Position numbers and translations under genes: made by a program. 64,000 bases of DNA from Prostheceraeus crozeri (Eukaryota > Platyhelminthes > Polycladida > Euryleptidae): assembly GCA_907163375.1 (NCBI GenBank), contig CAJQUW010015600.1:310001-374000 (forward strand), written 5' to 3'. Each line of letters begins with the position of its first letter. Within the stretch, counting starts at the first letter, position 1. Under the pieces are notes generated by a model. The model was given only the letters and a program-made list of their open reading frames with translations, had not been told where the DNA came from and searched no databases. This document shows positions 35,752-44,882 of the stretch, in pieces.

Positions 35752-36282
35752 ATGGATTGTGAGGGTGAACCTGTACAGGAGCTCAGTGCTATTGCCATGG
35801 ACAATTGCTCATATCAGATTGTTAGTGTTTATCATCATCATGCCAAGTGTGATCCCAAAGCTGATGGATGGGCGAGAAAACATATTCATGGACTTGATCA
35901 ACAATATTTAGAAGACTTTGGTCTTCTTAGTGAAAGTGCTCTTCTTATTGACTTTAAAAGATGGCTATCAGCCTTAAATGTTGTACGCATCTTTTGTAAT
36001 GATCCCTCCAAGGAGAGAAAGCTTTTTCCTAATCTAGTCATTAATGATATTCTACTTCCACCTTGGGATAGTAGAGTTAATCAACACTATCATGAAGTTA
36101 CGAAACGTTTCAAGGAACTGAGTGTTCCCATTTCAAATGTTCGTTGTAGTAGTTACATTCATAATCAATGTTCTTTTCTTCCTTACCTCAACACTGCCAA
36201 AGTAAGGTTCGGTTTTCATTGCTCTTTATATGATAGCTACCAACTGTATCTATTTTCTTTGTTTCAAACCCAAAATTTGTAA
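35752..36282 (+). CDS. DEDDh-type exonuclease-like protein
   Basis: 176 codons. The start carries D-C-E (residues 2-4) in MDCEGEPVQELSAIAM, like the Exo I DxE motif. HIHGLDQQYLEDFG follows at about 44, and FGFHCSLYDSYQLYLF near the end gives the H-x4-D Exo III motif of the DEDDh family. DEDDh enzymes are 3'-5' DNA or RNA exonucleases. The exact middle Asp (Exo II) is not certain. Immediately upstream TTTTCTTTTTAG (35722-35733) looks like a 3' splice site, so the mRNA may have a spliced leader exon. Frame intact. Confidence 0.6.
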   Translation: MDCEGEPVQELSAIAMDNCSYQIVSVYHHHAKCDPKADGWARKHIHGLDQQYLEDFGLLSESALLIDFKRWLSALNVVRIFCNDPSKERKLFPNLVINDILLPPWDSRVNQHYHEVTKRFKELSVPISNVRCSSYIHNQCSFLPYLNTAKVRFGFHCSLYDSYQLYLFSLFQTQNL

Positions 36283-36285
36283 TGC

Positions 36286-36780
36286 ATGCTTGAAGAAGTC
36301 ATTCAATTAAAGCTTTATGTAAAGACTTGCTGTTTTTCATGCAATTGGAGGGATAGATGTAGGATGACAATGTCTTTCTCAAATGATTGTGGAACATTAA
36401 GTTTTCATAGGCAAAGTTTAAAAGGGACTATTCAAGATTATGTGATAACATTTCATAAAGATGAGATTAATATCAAATCAGTTATTGGTGATACTAGCAC
36501 ACTATTTTTGAAGTTAATGGATACGTTTTCTGATAAAATTGTAATGGCGAGATTAGTTGCGAAAATTCATTTCAGTCATTTTGGGAAAGAAGAGGTAGAA
36601 GATCGTTTCTTCCACTTTGCTTCCTATTCAATGGAAGTTGTAGATATTCCTGAGGAATTTTTTGAAAGACATATGGGAAAAATTGCTCAACGTCTTCATG
36701 CATTTAACCATCATGGTAGCAGTCTAGTGATTGAAGCAATTTCACATATTCAAATTCAACTTTCTATAAAAGACACTTAA
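36286..36780 (+). CDS. Polinton protein of unknown function
   Basis: 164 codons, three bases after the preceding stop. Cys-rich start (CCFSCNWRDRCRM), then FFERHMGKIAQRLHAFNHHGSSLVI near residue 124. The latter faintly recalls the N-terminal segment found before the exonuclease domain in some Polinton polymerases, but the resemblance is weak and I infer no function. The frame is uninterrupted; the tight spacing suggests co-expression with the exonuclease-like gene. Confidence 0.55.
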   Translation: MLEEVIQLKLYVKTCCFSCNWRDRCRMTMSFSNDCGTLSFHRQSLKGTIQDYVITFHKDEINIKSVIGDTSTLFLKLMDTFSDKIVMARLVAKIHFSHFGKEEVEDRFFHFASYSMEVVDIPEEFFERHMGKIAQRLHAFNHHGSSLVIEAISHIQIQLSIKDT

Positions 36781-36782
36781 AG

Positions 36783-37100
36783 ATGCAATGGTGCTTGATC
36801 GTAGCACAATTGGTTTTCGAGTTATGTCTACTTACTCTCGAAGTATATTCCTTCTGTACATGCGTCTATTATTTAGAAAAGGCTAGCAAGTTCATGTCGA
36901 CAAAAAGACTTGCTTCAGAAGTTGTTAGTAAGAGTGAGAATATGTGTGATGTATGTAAGCGAACGGATGGAAGTGAAAAACGCATCTATAAGAGATGTAA
37001 GCATACTTTCTGCCAGCGCTGTTTCATACTCTGCTGTATTCAACTCTGTCAATGTAGCCACTGTGATATAGCTCATTTTGAGTGTCACTTCTGCCATTAA
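36783..37100 (+). CDS. membrane-anchored RING-finger protein
   Basis: 105 codons. Residues 4-31 are a hydrophobic, Cys-containing segment (signal anchor). Residues 56-98 form a RING-HC pattern: CDVC, then CKHTFCQRC with the correct C-x-H-x2-C-x2-C spacing, then C...CSHC. RING domains usually act as E3 ubiquitin ligases. A short secreted/membrane RING protein in a Polinton is unusual; a role in altering host protein turnover is speculation. It starts two bases after the previous stop. Intact frame. Confidence 0.65.
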   Translation: MQWCLIVAQLVFELCLLTLEVYSFCTCVYYLEKASKFMSTKRLASEVVSKSENMCDVCKRTDGSEKRIYKRCKHTFCQRCFILCCIQLCQCSHCDIAHFECHFCH

Positions 37101-37141
37101 AGTTAGTACCTATGCAAATATGGAAAACTCAAGTTGTGACA

Positions 37142-37507
37142 ATGGTAAAGAGAAAAATGGCGAGACGCAAAAGTCGAAAGTCTTCAAAATTTTCTGAGGC
37201 CATTCGAGCTCTTCAACGAATGAATGGAAATCAGCGATATAATGCTATACGACATGCTAATGATCTATTTATTCGAGAAATTGTTTCTCATGTGAGAAGT
37301 TTGAGGACAAAGAAATTATCACCACAACAACGAAAGTTACTTAAGCGACATACTACAAAATTGCGATTCATCTCCAATCCCAAAGTTACCCTTCAAAGAA
37401 AGAGGAAAACTCTAACACAAAAGGGCGGTTTCCTTTCAGCAATACTTCCAATGCTAGCTCCTGTCGTGGGGAACCTATTGGGTAATATCTTTGGCTCTAA
37501 GCGTTAA
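37142..37507 (+). CDS. basic core-like virion protein
   Basis: 121 codons, very basic (MVKRKMARRKSRKSSK start, repeated K/R throughout) and ending with GGFLSAILPMLAPVVGNLLG before GSKR. A basic body with a GG-hydrophobic tail is typical of small DNA-condensing or membrane-active minor virion proteins of Polintons and adenoviruses; GG-F could be a cleavage site for the element's protease. Role inferred. The frame overlaps nothing and looks intact. Confidence 0.6.
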   Translation: MVKRKMARRKSRKSSKFSEAIRALQRMNGNQRYNAIRHANDLFIREIVSHVRSLRTKKLSPQQRKLLKRHTTKLRFISNPKVTLQRKRKTLTQKGGFLSAILPMLAPVVGNLLGNIFGSKR

Positions 37508-37538
37508 TTATGCAAATGTTGAATCTCAAAGTATTAAA

Positions 37539-38154
37539 ATGGATTTCAGACTTCAATGTGATAAAGTTCTCACTGTATCAGGTCCATCTCATGCAGGTAA
37601 AATTGTTTTTACGCAGAATTTATTGGATAAAAGAAGGGAGTTGTTTAAGGAACCTATCAATCGAGTGATTTGATGTATGGTATTTATCAACCGTCGCTGT
37701 TTCAGGAATTGCAAAGTCGCAACTTTATTCGACATGAAGGAATTATTGTAGTGGATAAACTTCAGTCTAATGATGTTGTTGTATTGGATGATCTATTGAA
37801 GGAAAGCAAGAATTCTAAAGACGTTACAGACATGTTCACTCGCGCAGCACATCACAAAAGGTGCTTTATAATCTATATCACGCAAAATTTGTTTCCTGAT
37901 GGGAAAGAAGCCCGCACACGAAACCTGAATACGCACTATTACGCTATTTTTAAGAATCCACGAGATAGAAGTCAACTTGAAATTTTAGCGCGACAAGTTT
38001 CGCCAAGAGGTTTAAAAGCCTTAATTGAATTTTTCAAGCAGCAACTGAAAAACCACACGGTTACTTATTTATTGATTTTACACAAGAGTGTCCGGAAGAA
38101 TTTAGATTTCGAAGTGATATTTTGAAAAAGCCTATGATTATCTACAAACTATGA
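37539..38154 (+). pseudogene. FtsK/HerA-type genome-packaging ATPase
   Basis: Pumps element DNA into capsids in related viruses. Walker A is GPSHAGKI (about 37602): the final S/T of GK(S/T) is replaced by Ile. Walker B is NDVVVLDDLL (near 37775), followed by a RAAHHKRCFIIYITQNLF sensor strand and an NPRDRSQLEILARQ segment. Two frameshifts (about 37672 and 38040) and the Walker A change make the copy inactive. Its stop overlaps the next start as ATGA (38151-38154), showing an operon-like packing. Confidence 0.85.
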
Positions 38155-38545
38155 GCTCCTATTCTCGCATGATTGTCATTCCTCAGGATGAATATGTGCA
38201 ATCGACTGCTTTACAGCAAGTAAAGCAACCTCTCGCAAATCAAATTTATGAGAACTCGATTATCAGGAAAATGCACATATTAAATATCCATATCGCGCAG
38301 ATTTATTGCAATCAGAAACTGTTGAAGAATTGAAAAGTTTGAAGAATAAGATGCGTGACTCTGTATCGACTGCTACACCTTTAGCATCTCGTGCACACGC
38401 AATAGCTCTTTTCAACAGCATTGAACCATATCTCAATGTGAATGATAGAGGTGAAATCATTACAGATGATGATAAAATTACTAGCGCTTCGCTTTATGAA
38501 GACTTGATTCAGCATGCAACGCGCAGAAAACGTCGACAAGGTTAG
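38151..38545 (+). pseudogene. small conserved Polinton protein
   Basis: Starts in the ATGA overlap with the ATPase. The N-terminal frame (38151-38333) and the C-terminal frame (38306-38545) belong together but are offset by one frameshift around 38270. The C-terminus has FNSIEPYLNVNDRGEIITDD and LIQHATRRKRRQ, like the short conserved ORF found between ATPase and integrase in many Polintons. Function unknown. Confidence 0.6.
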
Positions 38546-39375
38546 ATTTGTGTGACGTTGCCTGTATTTCAAAACATAACTCGGGAAAAAAATTTATTTT
38601 GACAGTAATTGATATTTTCTCGCGATATGCGTGGGCTCAACCATTAAAAAGTAAAGAAGGTAAACGAGTAGCAAAGGCATTTCAGTCAATTTTTCAAGAG
38701 GGTCGCATTCCAAAGAGAATTCAGAGTGATCAAGGAAAAGAGCTCGAACATCAGCATGTGGGAAGATTGTTTGAGAGATATGACATTGAGTTGCTTAGTG
38801 TAAATAGTGCCTATAAGGCTACATTAGTTGAACGTTTTAACCGCACATTGAAAAATCGCTTGTGGTGACATTTTACTGCCAACTTAACACAAAATTGGAC
38901 AAACATTCTACAAGATACGGTACATGCCTACAATTATTCTGTGAATCGCTCTATTGGAATCAGACCAGCAGATGTGAATGCTGACAATGTAGATGAAGTG
39001 CGTAAAACATTCCAACGTAAGCGTAATAATGCAAAAAGTGATGTAAAAATAGGCGCTCAAGTTCGCATATCAAAGGAGAAGAGTGTTTTTGCCAAAGGTT
39101 ATCTCCCGAATTGGACAGAAGAAATTTTTACAGTTTCAAACATCAATGAAAGAGACTCTCCCACAACTTACAAGTTGAAAGATTACGATAATGAAGAAAT
39201 AGATGACAGCTTTTACCATGATGAGATTGAGGTAGTCACTGAAAGTGAAACATATTTAGTAGAGAAAATCATCCGTTGCAAAAGACGTCAAGGCGAAGAA
39301 TGGTGTCTTGCTAAATGGCTCGGCAATCCTTTAAGTATGAGCTCTTGGATGCGTCGTGCAGACATTTTTCATTAA
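38534..39375 (+). pseudogene. retroviral-type integrase with chromodomain
   Basis: Inserts the element and makes the 6-bp duplication. Core: FILTVIDIFSRYAW (first catalytic Asp), IQSDQGKELEHQHV (second Asp), NSAYKATLVERFNRTLKNRL (catalytic Glu). A single in-frame TGA (38866-38868) interrupts just after the core; the same frame continues to 39375. Near the end YLVEKIIRCKRRQGEEWCLA then SSWM is a chromodomain, which in other integrases steers insertion to marked chromatin. The usual N-terminal zinc-binding HHCC part is not visible. Start uncertain. Confidence 0.85.
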
Positions 39376-39430
39376 AGTGATCGCAAGTGATTTATGCAAA
39401 ACTCTAACTTGCGAGTTCAAGATTTAGGTA

Positions 39431-39900
39431 ATGAATCCGACTGCATCGTTTTATTCACGGCCCTCCTATGTAAGTGGCGCGGGTACAATTTACAGTGGTG
39501 CTCGCCGTCAACGTGGAGGTAGTATATTTGGCGCGCTGAAATCTGTTGTAACTCCCCTCTTGTCTACTGTCGGAAAAACTTTAAAGCGATCTGCTTTAAG
39601 TAATGCTGTTGGCTTTGCTGGTGATGTTGTCAATAATATTGCCAGTGGAAAAAATATAAAGAGTAAACTACTTTACTAAATCGTGGGAAGGAATTCGGTT
39701 TAAGAACATTACAGGAATCCTTAACTCGTAATCGACAAAAGAAAGCACCTAAACGAATGAATGTTAATAGAAAAAGAAAACAGCACGGAGCTGGTGAGGG
39801 GCGAACTTCACGCAAATCTAAGAAAAGGCATTCACGCAAACGCCGTGCGCGCTCTAATCCTTCATCGCGTGCTAAACGACGACGCTGTCATAACTTCTAA
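39431..39900 (+). pseudogene. pVI-like minor virion protein
   Basis: N-terminal frame 39431-39679: Tyr/Ser-rich start, then RRQRGGSIFGALKSVVTPLL, an amphipathic/hydrophobic segment after a GG site, and VGFAGDVVNNIASGK. A frameshift near 39675 leads into a second frame to 39900, extremely Lys/Arg-rich. Polinton pVI-like proteins combine exactly these parts: a protease-type GG site, a membrane-active helix and a basic tail. Lies directly upstream of the major capsid gene, as in other Polintons. Confidence 0.7.
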
Positions 39901-39902
39901 TC

Positions 39903-41683
39903 ATGGAGTGTAAAACTTCAAATTTTTGTCTGTTTGATCAACAAGCGATACAGACAGATATTCTTAGTTCAAGTATTGTAGATTATCATCCTCGAACTGC
40001 TGAGAATACTGGCCCAATTGAATTTGTCATTCCTGGCGCTACTGATGACTACATTGATTTAAGTTATGCGATGGTTGATGTGCGGTTCAGAATTGAGCAA
40101 GCAGATGGTACTAACATCGATGCTGCACATAAAGTTGGTCTGAACAATTTACTGCTGGCAACACTATTCCCTGATGTTTCTCTAACTATTGGAGAGCAAC
40201 AGGTAGAAGGTGGACAAAGCGATTATCCCTATAAAGCACATTTCAATGCCCTATCACAGTTTCATCCGTCAGCACAAAAGAGTCATATAGAAGCAATGGG
40301 ATGGTGTAGAGATCAAGCAACACAATTTGATGGTGAGACAAACACTGGTTTTGTAAAGCGATCTGCTTTGATTAAATATAGTAAAGTATGTCAGCTATAT
40401 GGTCCACTAAATCTTGACTTCTTCAGACAGTCAAAGTTTTTACTCTGTAATACCAACATGCGAGTCAAACTTACATTGAACAAGCTTGAATTTTTGTTGA
40501 ATGCATATGATAAAGTTGTCAATTTTAAAATCCATGTGGAAGATCTTACGCTATACATTCGTCGAGTGGTAGCTAATCCAAGTGTAATTAGAGGACATGC
40601 TGAGGGTCTTAACCGTAGCAATGCTATTTATCCCATTCAACATACAAAGCTTCTCACATTTACTATTCCTAAAGATCAAAAGAGTTTTATGAAAGATGGT
40701 TTATTTCCATCGGAAGCACCAAAACTCCTAATGGATGCAATGGTTGAAAATGATGCATTCAATGGCAATATCAAGAATAGAATAGAATAGAAAGGATTTA
40801 TTTCAAATGAATAAAAATCATGAAAATCAGACATTATACAAATCAGAAAAGTAAGGTGTAGATGCAAGCAAAGACACAGCAAAGAATTCAGTTATCAAAT
40901 TGTCTATGCGGGAGTGCTGACATGTACATAATGAATGAGTTCTTTCGGCGCGAGGTATTTGAGAAAGGTAGAATCGCACGCCCTGTTCGACGGCTGACAG
41001 GAGGAAGCCGATAAAGCAAGGGGTGCGTTGGGGATGAGCATTTGTCAAAAAGAGCCTTTGATAATCTGAGTCTTCTGATGTTAAGGTCCTCCAAACATGG
41101 AAATTCACACTCAATACCACAAATTATTTTATGTGCTCGCCTCTGCAACTTTTCAAAAAGATATGTGAAAGACAATTCGGCATACCAACAAAAAGTGGAG
41201 CACAGTACTCAAGAAGTGATCTCAACAGACAATTATGCACAGAGATCAGATCAGGCTTGCTCAAAAAACTTTTCACAAGAAGAATCCTTTCAACTTCAAA
41301 CACAACAGTTTGACCGAAATTGCTTTACGTGTAAATGGTGTCAGTCATCCTGGACCGCCCTATAGACCAGACTTCTCTTCTTATCAATTTTTGCGCAGCT
41401 ATGTTGACTACATGAATGTCTTTGGCTTTACAACACAGACGACAGCAAGTGGTTTACAATGAAAGAGTTTAAGAATGGCTATACTATTTATGCATTTGAT
41501 TTGACTGCCGACAGTGATATTAGTGCACCTTATCGTCAAGCTAACGTTCCTCATAATATTTGCTTGGATCTGGAGTTTAAAACAACGCTAGCTGCGACGA
41601 TCAATGTATTGATTTATGCAGTCTTTGATTCAAGTATTGAAATAACAAAGTATCGTGACGTGATTCTTCACTATAATCGTTAA
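39903..41683 (+). pseudogene. hexon-like major capsid protein, split by insertion
   Basis: Double-jelly-roll capsid family typified by C. elegans F54H12.2. The N-terminal part is open from 39903 to about 40788: MECKTSNFCLFDQQAIQTD start, IEFVIPGATDDYIDL, and QQVEGGQSDYPYKAHFNAL. A ~490-bp retroelement fragment then interrupts it. The frame resumes near 41277 with NPFNFKHNSLTEIALRVNG, shifts frame at 41459, and ends with NGYTIYAFDLTADSDI...INVLIYAVFD. Its stop and the protease start overlap (TAATG, 41681-41685). Confidence 0.9.
40787..41277 (-). mobile_element. 5'-truncated non-LTR retroelement inserted in the capsid gene
   Basis: On the minus strand 41175-40888 encodes an RT-tail motif (FEKLQRRAHKIICGIE) ending LPFSNTSRRKNSFI. 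The 3' end is (TTCTA)n, seen as GAATAGAATAGA on the plus strand at 40780-40795. AAGAA at both junctions may be a short target duplication. Only ~490 bp inserted, a typical dead-on-arrival copy. Confidence 0.8.
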
Positions 41684-42165
41684 TGAGTTGGTTGAATGAT
41701 GACGATATTAAAGCTAAAGTGCAGCGTAATGCAGATAAAGCTACGTTGAAAGCTTTTGATAATGTCTATTCGCTAGATACCCTACCAACTACAGTAAAAC
41801 AGTATTCCATCTTTATTGCATTGAACACTCAGTCAAACAATTTAGAAGGTGAACATTGGAAAGCTATCTTTATTGGAAAAGACAGACGCGGTGAACTATT
41901 TGACTCCCTTGCTCAACCTCCAAATATACCAACACAGCAGTGGTTGAGAAAACATACTCGTCAATATCAACGAAATGAGCGCATACTACAACATCCACTT
42001 TCATCAACTTGTGGTGCTTTCGTATTGTACTTCAGTTTAAAACGTTTGCATGTACGTCAATTTAAATCTGTTATTCAAAAGTTTTCATGTAACCCATCTT
42101 CTAATCAAAAAATGACTCGTAAATTCTATAATGATTTGAAAAAAAACATCATCATATTGGAATAA
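41683..42165 (+). CDS. adenain-like cysteine protease
   Basis: 160 codons, intact. Ulp1/adenovirus-protease family (C5/C48): catalytic His in LEGEHWKAIFI (about residue 58), Asp in GELFDSLA (about 70), Gln/Cys region ending in HPLSSTCGAFVLYFS with the nucleophile Cys (about 110). In Polintons and adenoviruses this enzyme cleaves GG-type sites in virion precursors; the basic protein and pVI-like neighbours contain such sites. It overlaps the capsid stop by one base. This is the only large gene of the element without visible damage. Confidence 0.9.
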   Translation: MSWLNDDDIKAKVQRNADKATLKAFDNVYSLDTLPTTVKQYSIFIALNTQSNNLEGEHWKAIFIGKDRRGELFDSLAQPPNIPTQQWLRKHTRQYQRNERILQHPLSSTCGAFVLYFSLKRLHVRQFKSVIQKFSCNPSSNQKMTRKFYNDLKKNIIILE

Positions 42166-42174
42166 AAATTGTTT

Positions 42175-43053
42175 TTATTTCACAATCCGCTGGGTATATA
42201 CATATTCAATTAAACGGTCTAGGATTGTATCTGCTTGCATTTCAGATTTCAGTCCAGTAATGATAACTTTACTGTTGTGAAAGATTGCAATATGTACAGG
42301 ATTCCAACAATTAATGAGAGCTGCAGAAAAAAGTTCTGGCTCATAACACAAATTGTGGCTATTGCAATGAATCTTCGAAAACGATACATTTTCACTCAAT
42401 TGAGTAGAGATCGCCATATTATTCACAGTCAGATTCGACATCACACACTTCTCCCTCTTCCATATCCGACGTAGTACCTACTGCAGTTCTAAGCGCATTA
42501 ACCGCGCCGATGAATGAGAAAGGGCGCCGAGAATTTGTACCGTCCTATTTGGAAAGAGTTGAAGGTTCCGTAAATTGCCCATCTTCACCACTAACATTTG
42601 CGGTCGACCCGGATAATACTTGCTTTTTGGAATTTGTTGATGTAATGTTGCGAGATCGATTTTGGTATAGAGTCTGATGCGGCGGAGAATGTTGACGATG
42701 GTGTAAGGATGACGTCTCAGAAAGAAGAAAATAGAGCGATGTATCTTCCTTTTATACTTTTCCCAACTACCTCGATGAAATGTGAAGCAGATAGAAAGTT
42801 GGGAATGATAGATTTGTATTCGTTGCTTTTTAAGTCCCAACCATATGCGATTTCCTATGCGTGAATGTCTTTTCATATAGAAGTATTTCTAGACCTTCAT
42901 GATATGATTTAGGCACTGAAAATGTCGATATGATAAAGCAAATTCTCTTCTCATATTTCCAGTATAGTCTTTGAAATAAACGTTTTGATCATAATGAATC
43001 TCAACGTGTTGTAGGGAATCTAATTTCCAACTCTTCATGATGGAGCGTAACAT
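42175..43053 (-). pseudogene. TBP-like protein with extra N-terminal domain
   Basis: Minus-strand frame from ATG 43053 with two in-frame TAG stops (42891-42889 and 42480-42478). C-terminal third: YEPELF, then ~20 residues later NSKVIITGLKS, matching the second repeat of TATA-binding protein (YEPELFPGLI...GKVVLTGAK). The segment before it (SKYYPGRPQMLVVKMGN...VQILGA) has the pattern of the first TBP repeat. The N-terminal ~110 residues (W-LDS-Q start; SWEKYKRKIHRSIFFFLRR) are not part of cellular TBP. A role in element transcription is inferred. Confidence 0.6.
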
Positions 43054-43074
43054 TGTGTTGAAGGTGGTGTCTGA

Positions 43075-43482
43075 TTAAGATTTGCATAGCAAAGCGATGA
43101 ACTCTCGACGAATAAATGACATAATGGAGCGATGTATCCATCTTTTATATTTTTCCCAATTGTATTTGCGAAATGAAAAATAGATTGAGGAATCAGAATG
43201 ACAGATTTGAATTTCATTTCTGTAATGTTGAAGCCAAACTTGATTACCCAAAGAGATGAATTTTAGAGTTTCAAAATATTCCAAATCCCTCATGATGTCA
43301 TTAAGATTAAAACATTGTCGCCATGTTAATGTAATTCCTCTCGATGTATTTCCATGAGAATTTTTGAAATGAGCGTTTCCATTGCCATCAACTTTGATGT
43401 ATTGTTGAGAATCCAAAATCCAAGTCTTCATGATGTTATGCAAATTGGTAACATATAGATCACCAGAATATGAAAATGTCAT
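43075..43482 (-). CDS. truncated paralogue of the TBP-like protein
   Basis: 135 codons, directly upstream of the TBP-like gene on the same strand. It matches that gene's N-terminal domain: MKTW-LDSQQ against MKSW-LDSLQ, GNQVWLQHYRNEIQICHSD against GNRIWLGLKKQRIQIYHSQ, NWEKYKRWIHRSI against SWEKYKRKIHRSI. It then ends (FIRRE...) just where the first TBP-like repeat would begin. So this looks like a tandem duplication with loss of the TBP part. Function unknown. Confidence 0.6.
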   Translation of the reverse strand: MTFSYSGDLYVTNLHNIMKTWILDSQQYIKVDGNGNAHFKNSHGNTSRGITLTWRQCFNLNDIMRDLEYFETLKFISLGNQVWLQHYRNEIQICHSDSSIYFSFRKYNWEKYKRWIHRSIMSFIRREFIALLCKS

Positions 43483-43649
43483 TTTACCATATTTTGCTTA
43501 GCAATGCAGCAACAAATAGATTTTCTAGTAATCATGCCGCTATCTTTTCTACTCCCATTAATAATATATAACAGCTGAATGGAGAGTGGGAAGTAGGGGT
43601 CACACAACTTGTTCACAGTAACTGTGTCCATACTTTTGATCATGAGGTG

Positions 43650-44873
43650 ATGACTGTTAATATGAGACGCACAGCTGCTTACCAATGTGAAAAGGGCTGC
43701 CGAGTATACATTCCACAATGGCCGAGGAAAGATCTTCTATCACGTCAGAAATTTATCTATGATTTCCTGAATAAAGCGTGTAAACATATTGTCCAATTTA
43801 CTCCGCACAATGATGATCATAATTATGTACATCATGTGGTTGAGAAAGATTGGATTGTTGCTTTGAGTCCGAGTTTAAGAAATGATTTAGGCTACCTCGC
43901 TAGCGCCTTAGCAAGCTATGATAATTATAACGTTAATTACCACCCAAGTGGTCATAAACAGTTAGAATATCGAGAGGAAGCTTATTATGTAGACCTTATT
44001 TTAAGAAATGAGAAGACGTTGGTGAAGAAGATTGTGATTAAGCCAAGAAAGACAAACATGACTCCTGAAACATTATTGAAGAAGTTTAATTATCTCCTTC
44101 GAGTTGATGGTAAACAAGTGGCAACATCGACTTATATCAAATCATCTAATCATATTGCAATAAGTAAATTAAATGATGATGTTCTAGTACTAGTTTGTTC
44201 AAAAGATTTTCATCAGTTCTTACGACATCGTTCTGCAGCTGTTCATGAAAAATTTGATATGCAACATTTGCCATGTGAAAGGTCAAATCAATTTGATACA
44301 TAATGGACCGTGTCTTTATACAGAAAGCGTATAGAGCCTTTAGGTGGTATCTTACATGAAACAAGAGTGTTGATGCCTCGCATTATTACTTCAGTTAGAT
44401 TGGTTGTAGATTATTTAAATGAAGTGATTAATGAGCAACATATTTCATTTTCTGAAAAAGAAGGTGCTTTGTCTCTCACTGTAAGTAGAAAAGGCATTGA
44501 ACTAATTATGGATAAAACTCTAATAGACATTTTGGGTTTTGATCAAAATATCTTTAAAAGTGGTACTGTAACCAAAGCTAGCGCAGACATGTCGCTATCG
44601 CGTCGTATTAACTATTTTCAGATATATTCCAATATTGGTGAAGATGTACGTGTGGGAAATGTTGAAGCTCCATTGCTAGCAATGATACCATACCAGCCAA
44701 AAAGCTGCAGTATTTTATCTGAGCATACTTTCAAGAAAGTGCATTATACAAAGCTGAAATCAAACTACATCCCACAAATTGATATTGCAATTTATGAAGA
44801 TGCTGGTGCGTTGATTCCTTTTCATAAAGATGCTGTAACAAGTATCACACTCCATTTCCGAATGAAGAGTTAA
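43650..44873 (+). pseudogene. penton-like minor capsid protein, copy 1
   Basis: One reading frame interrupted by a single TAA (44301-44303). The C-terminal part carries the Polinton penton signature: LIDILGFD, YFQIYSNIGEDVRVGN with EAPLLAMIPY, then KLKSNYIPQIDIAIYEDAG ending HKDAVTSITLHFRMK. The N-terminal part (VYIPQWPRKDL...) is not the usual LPSNASM start. Single-jelly-roll pentons sit at capsid vertices. The ORF after the stop has no close ATG, which favours one gene with a nonsense mutation. Confidence 0.75.
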
Positions 44874-44882
44874 TACGAAAGT

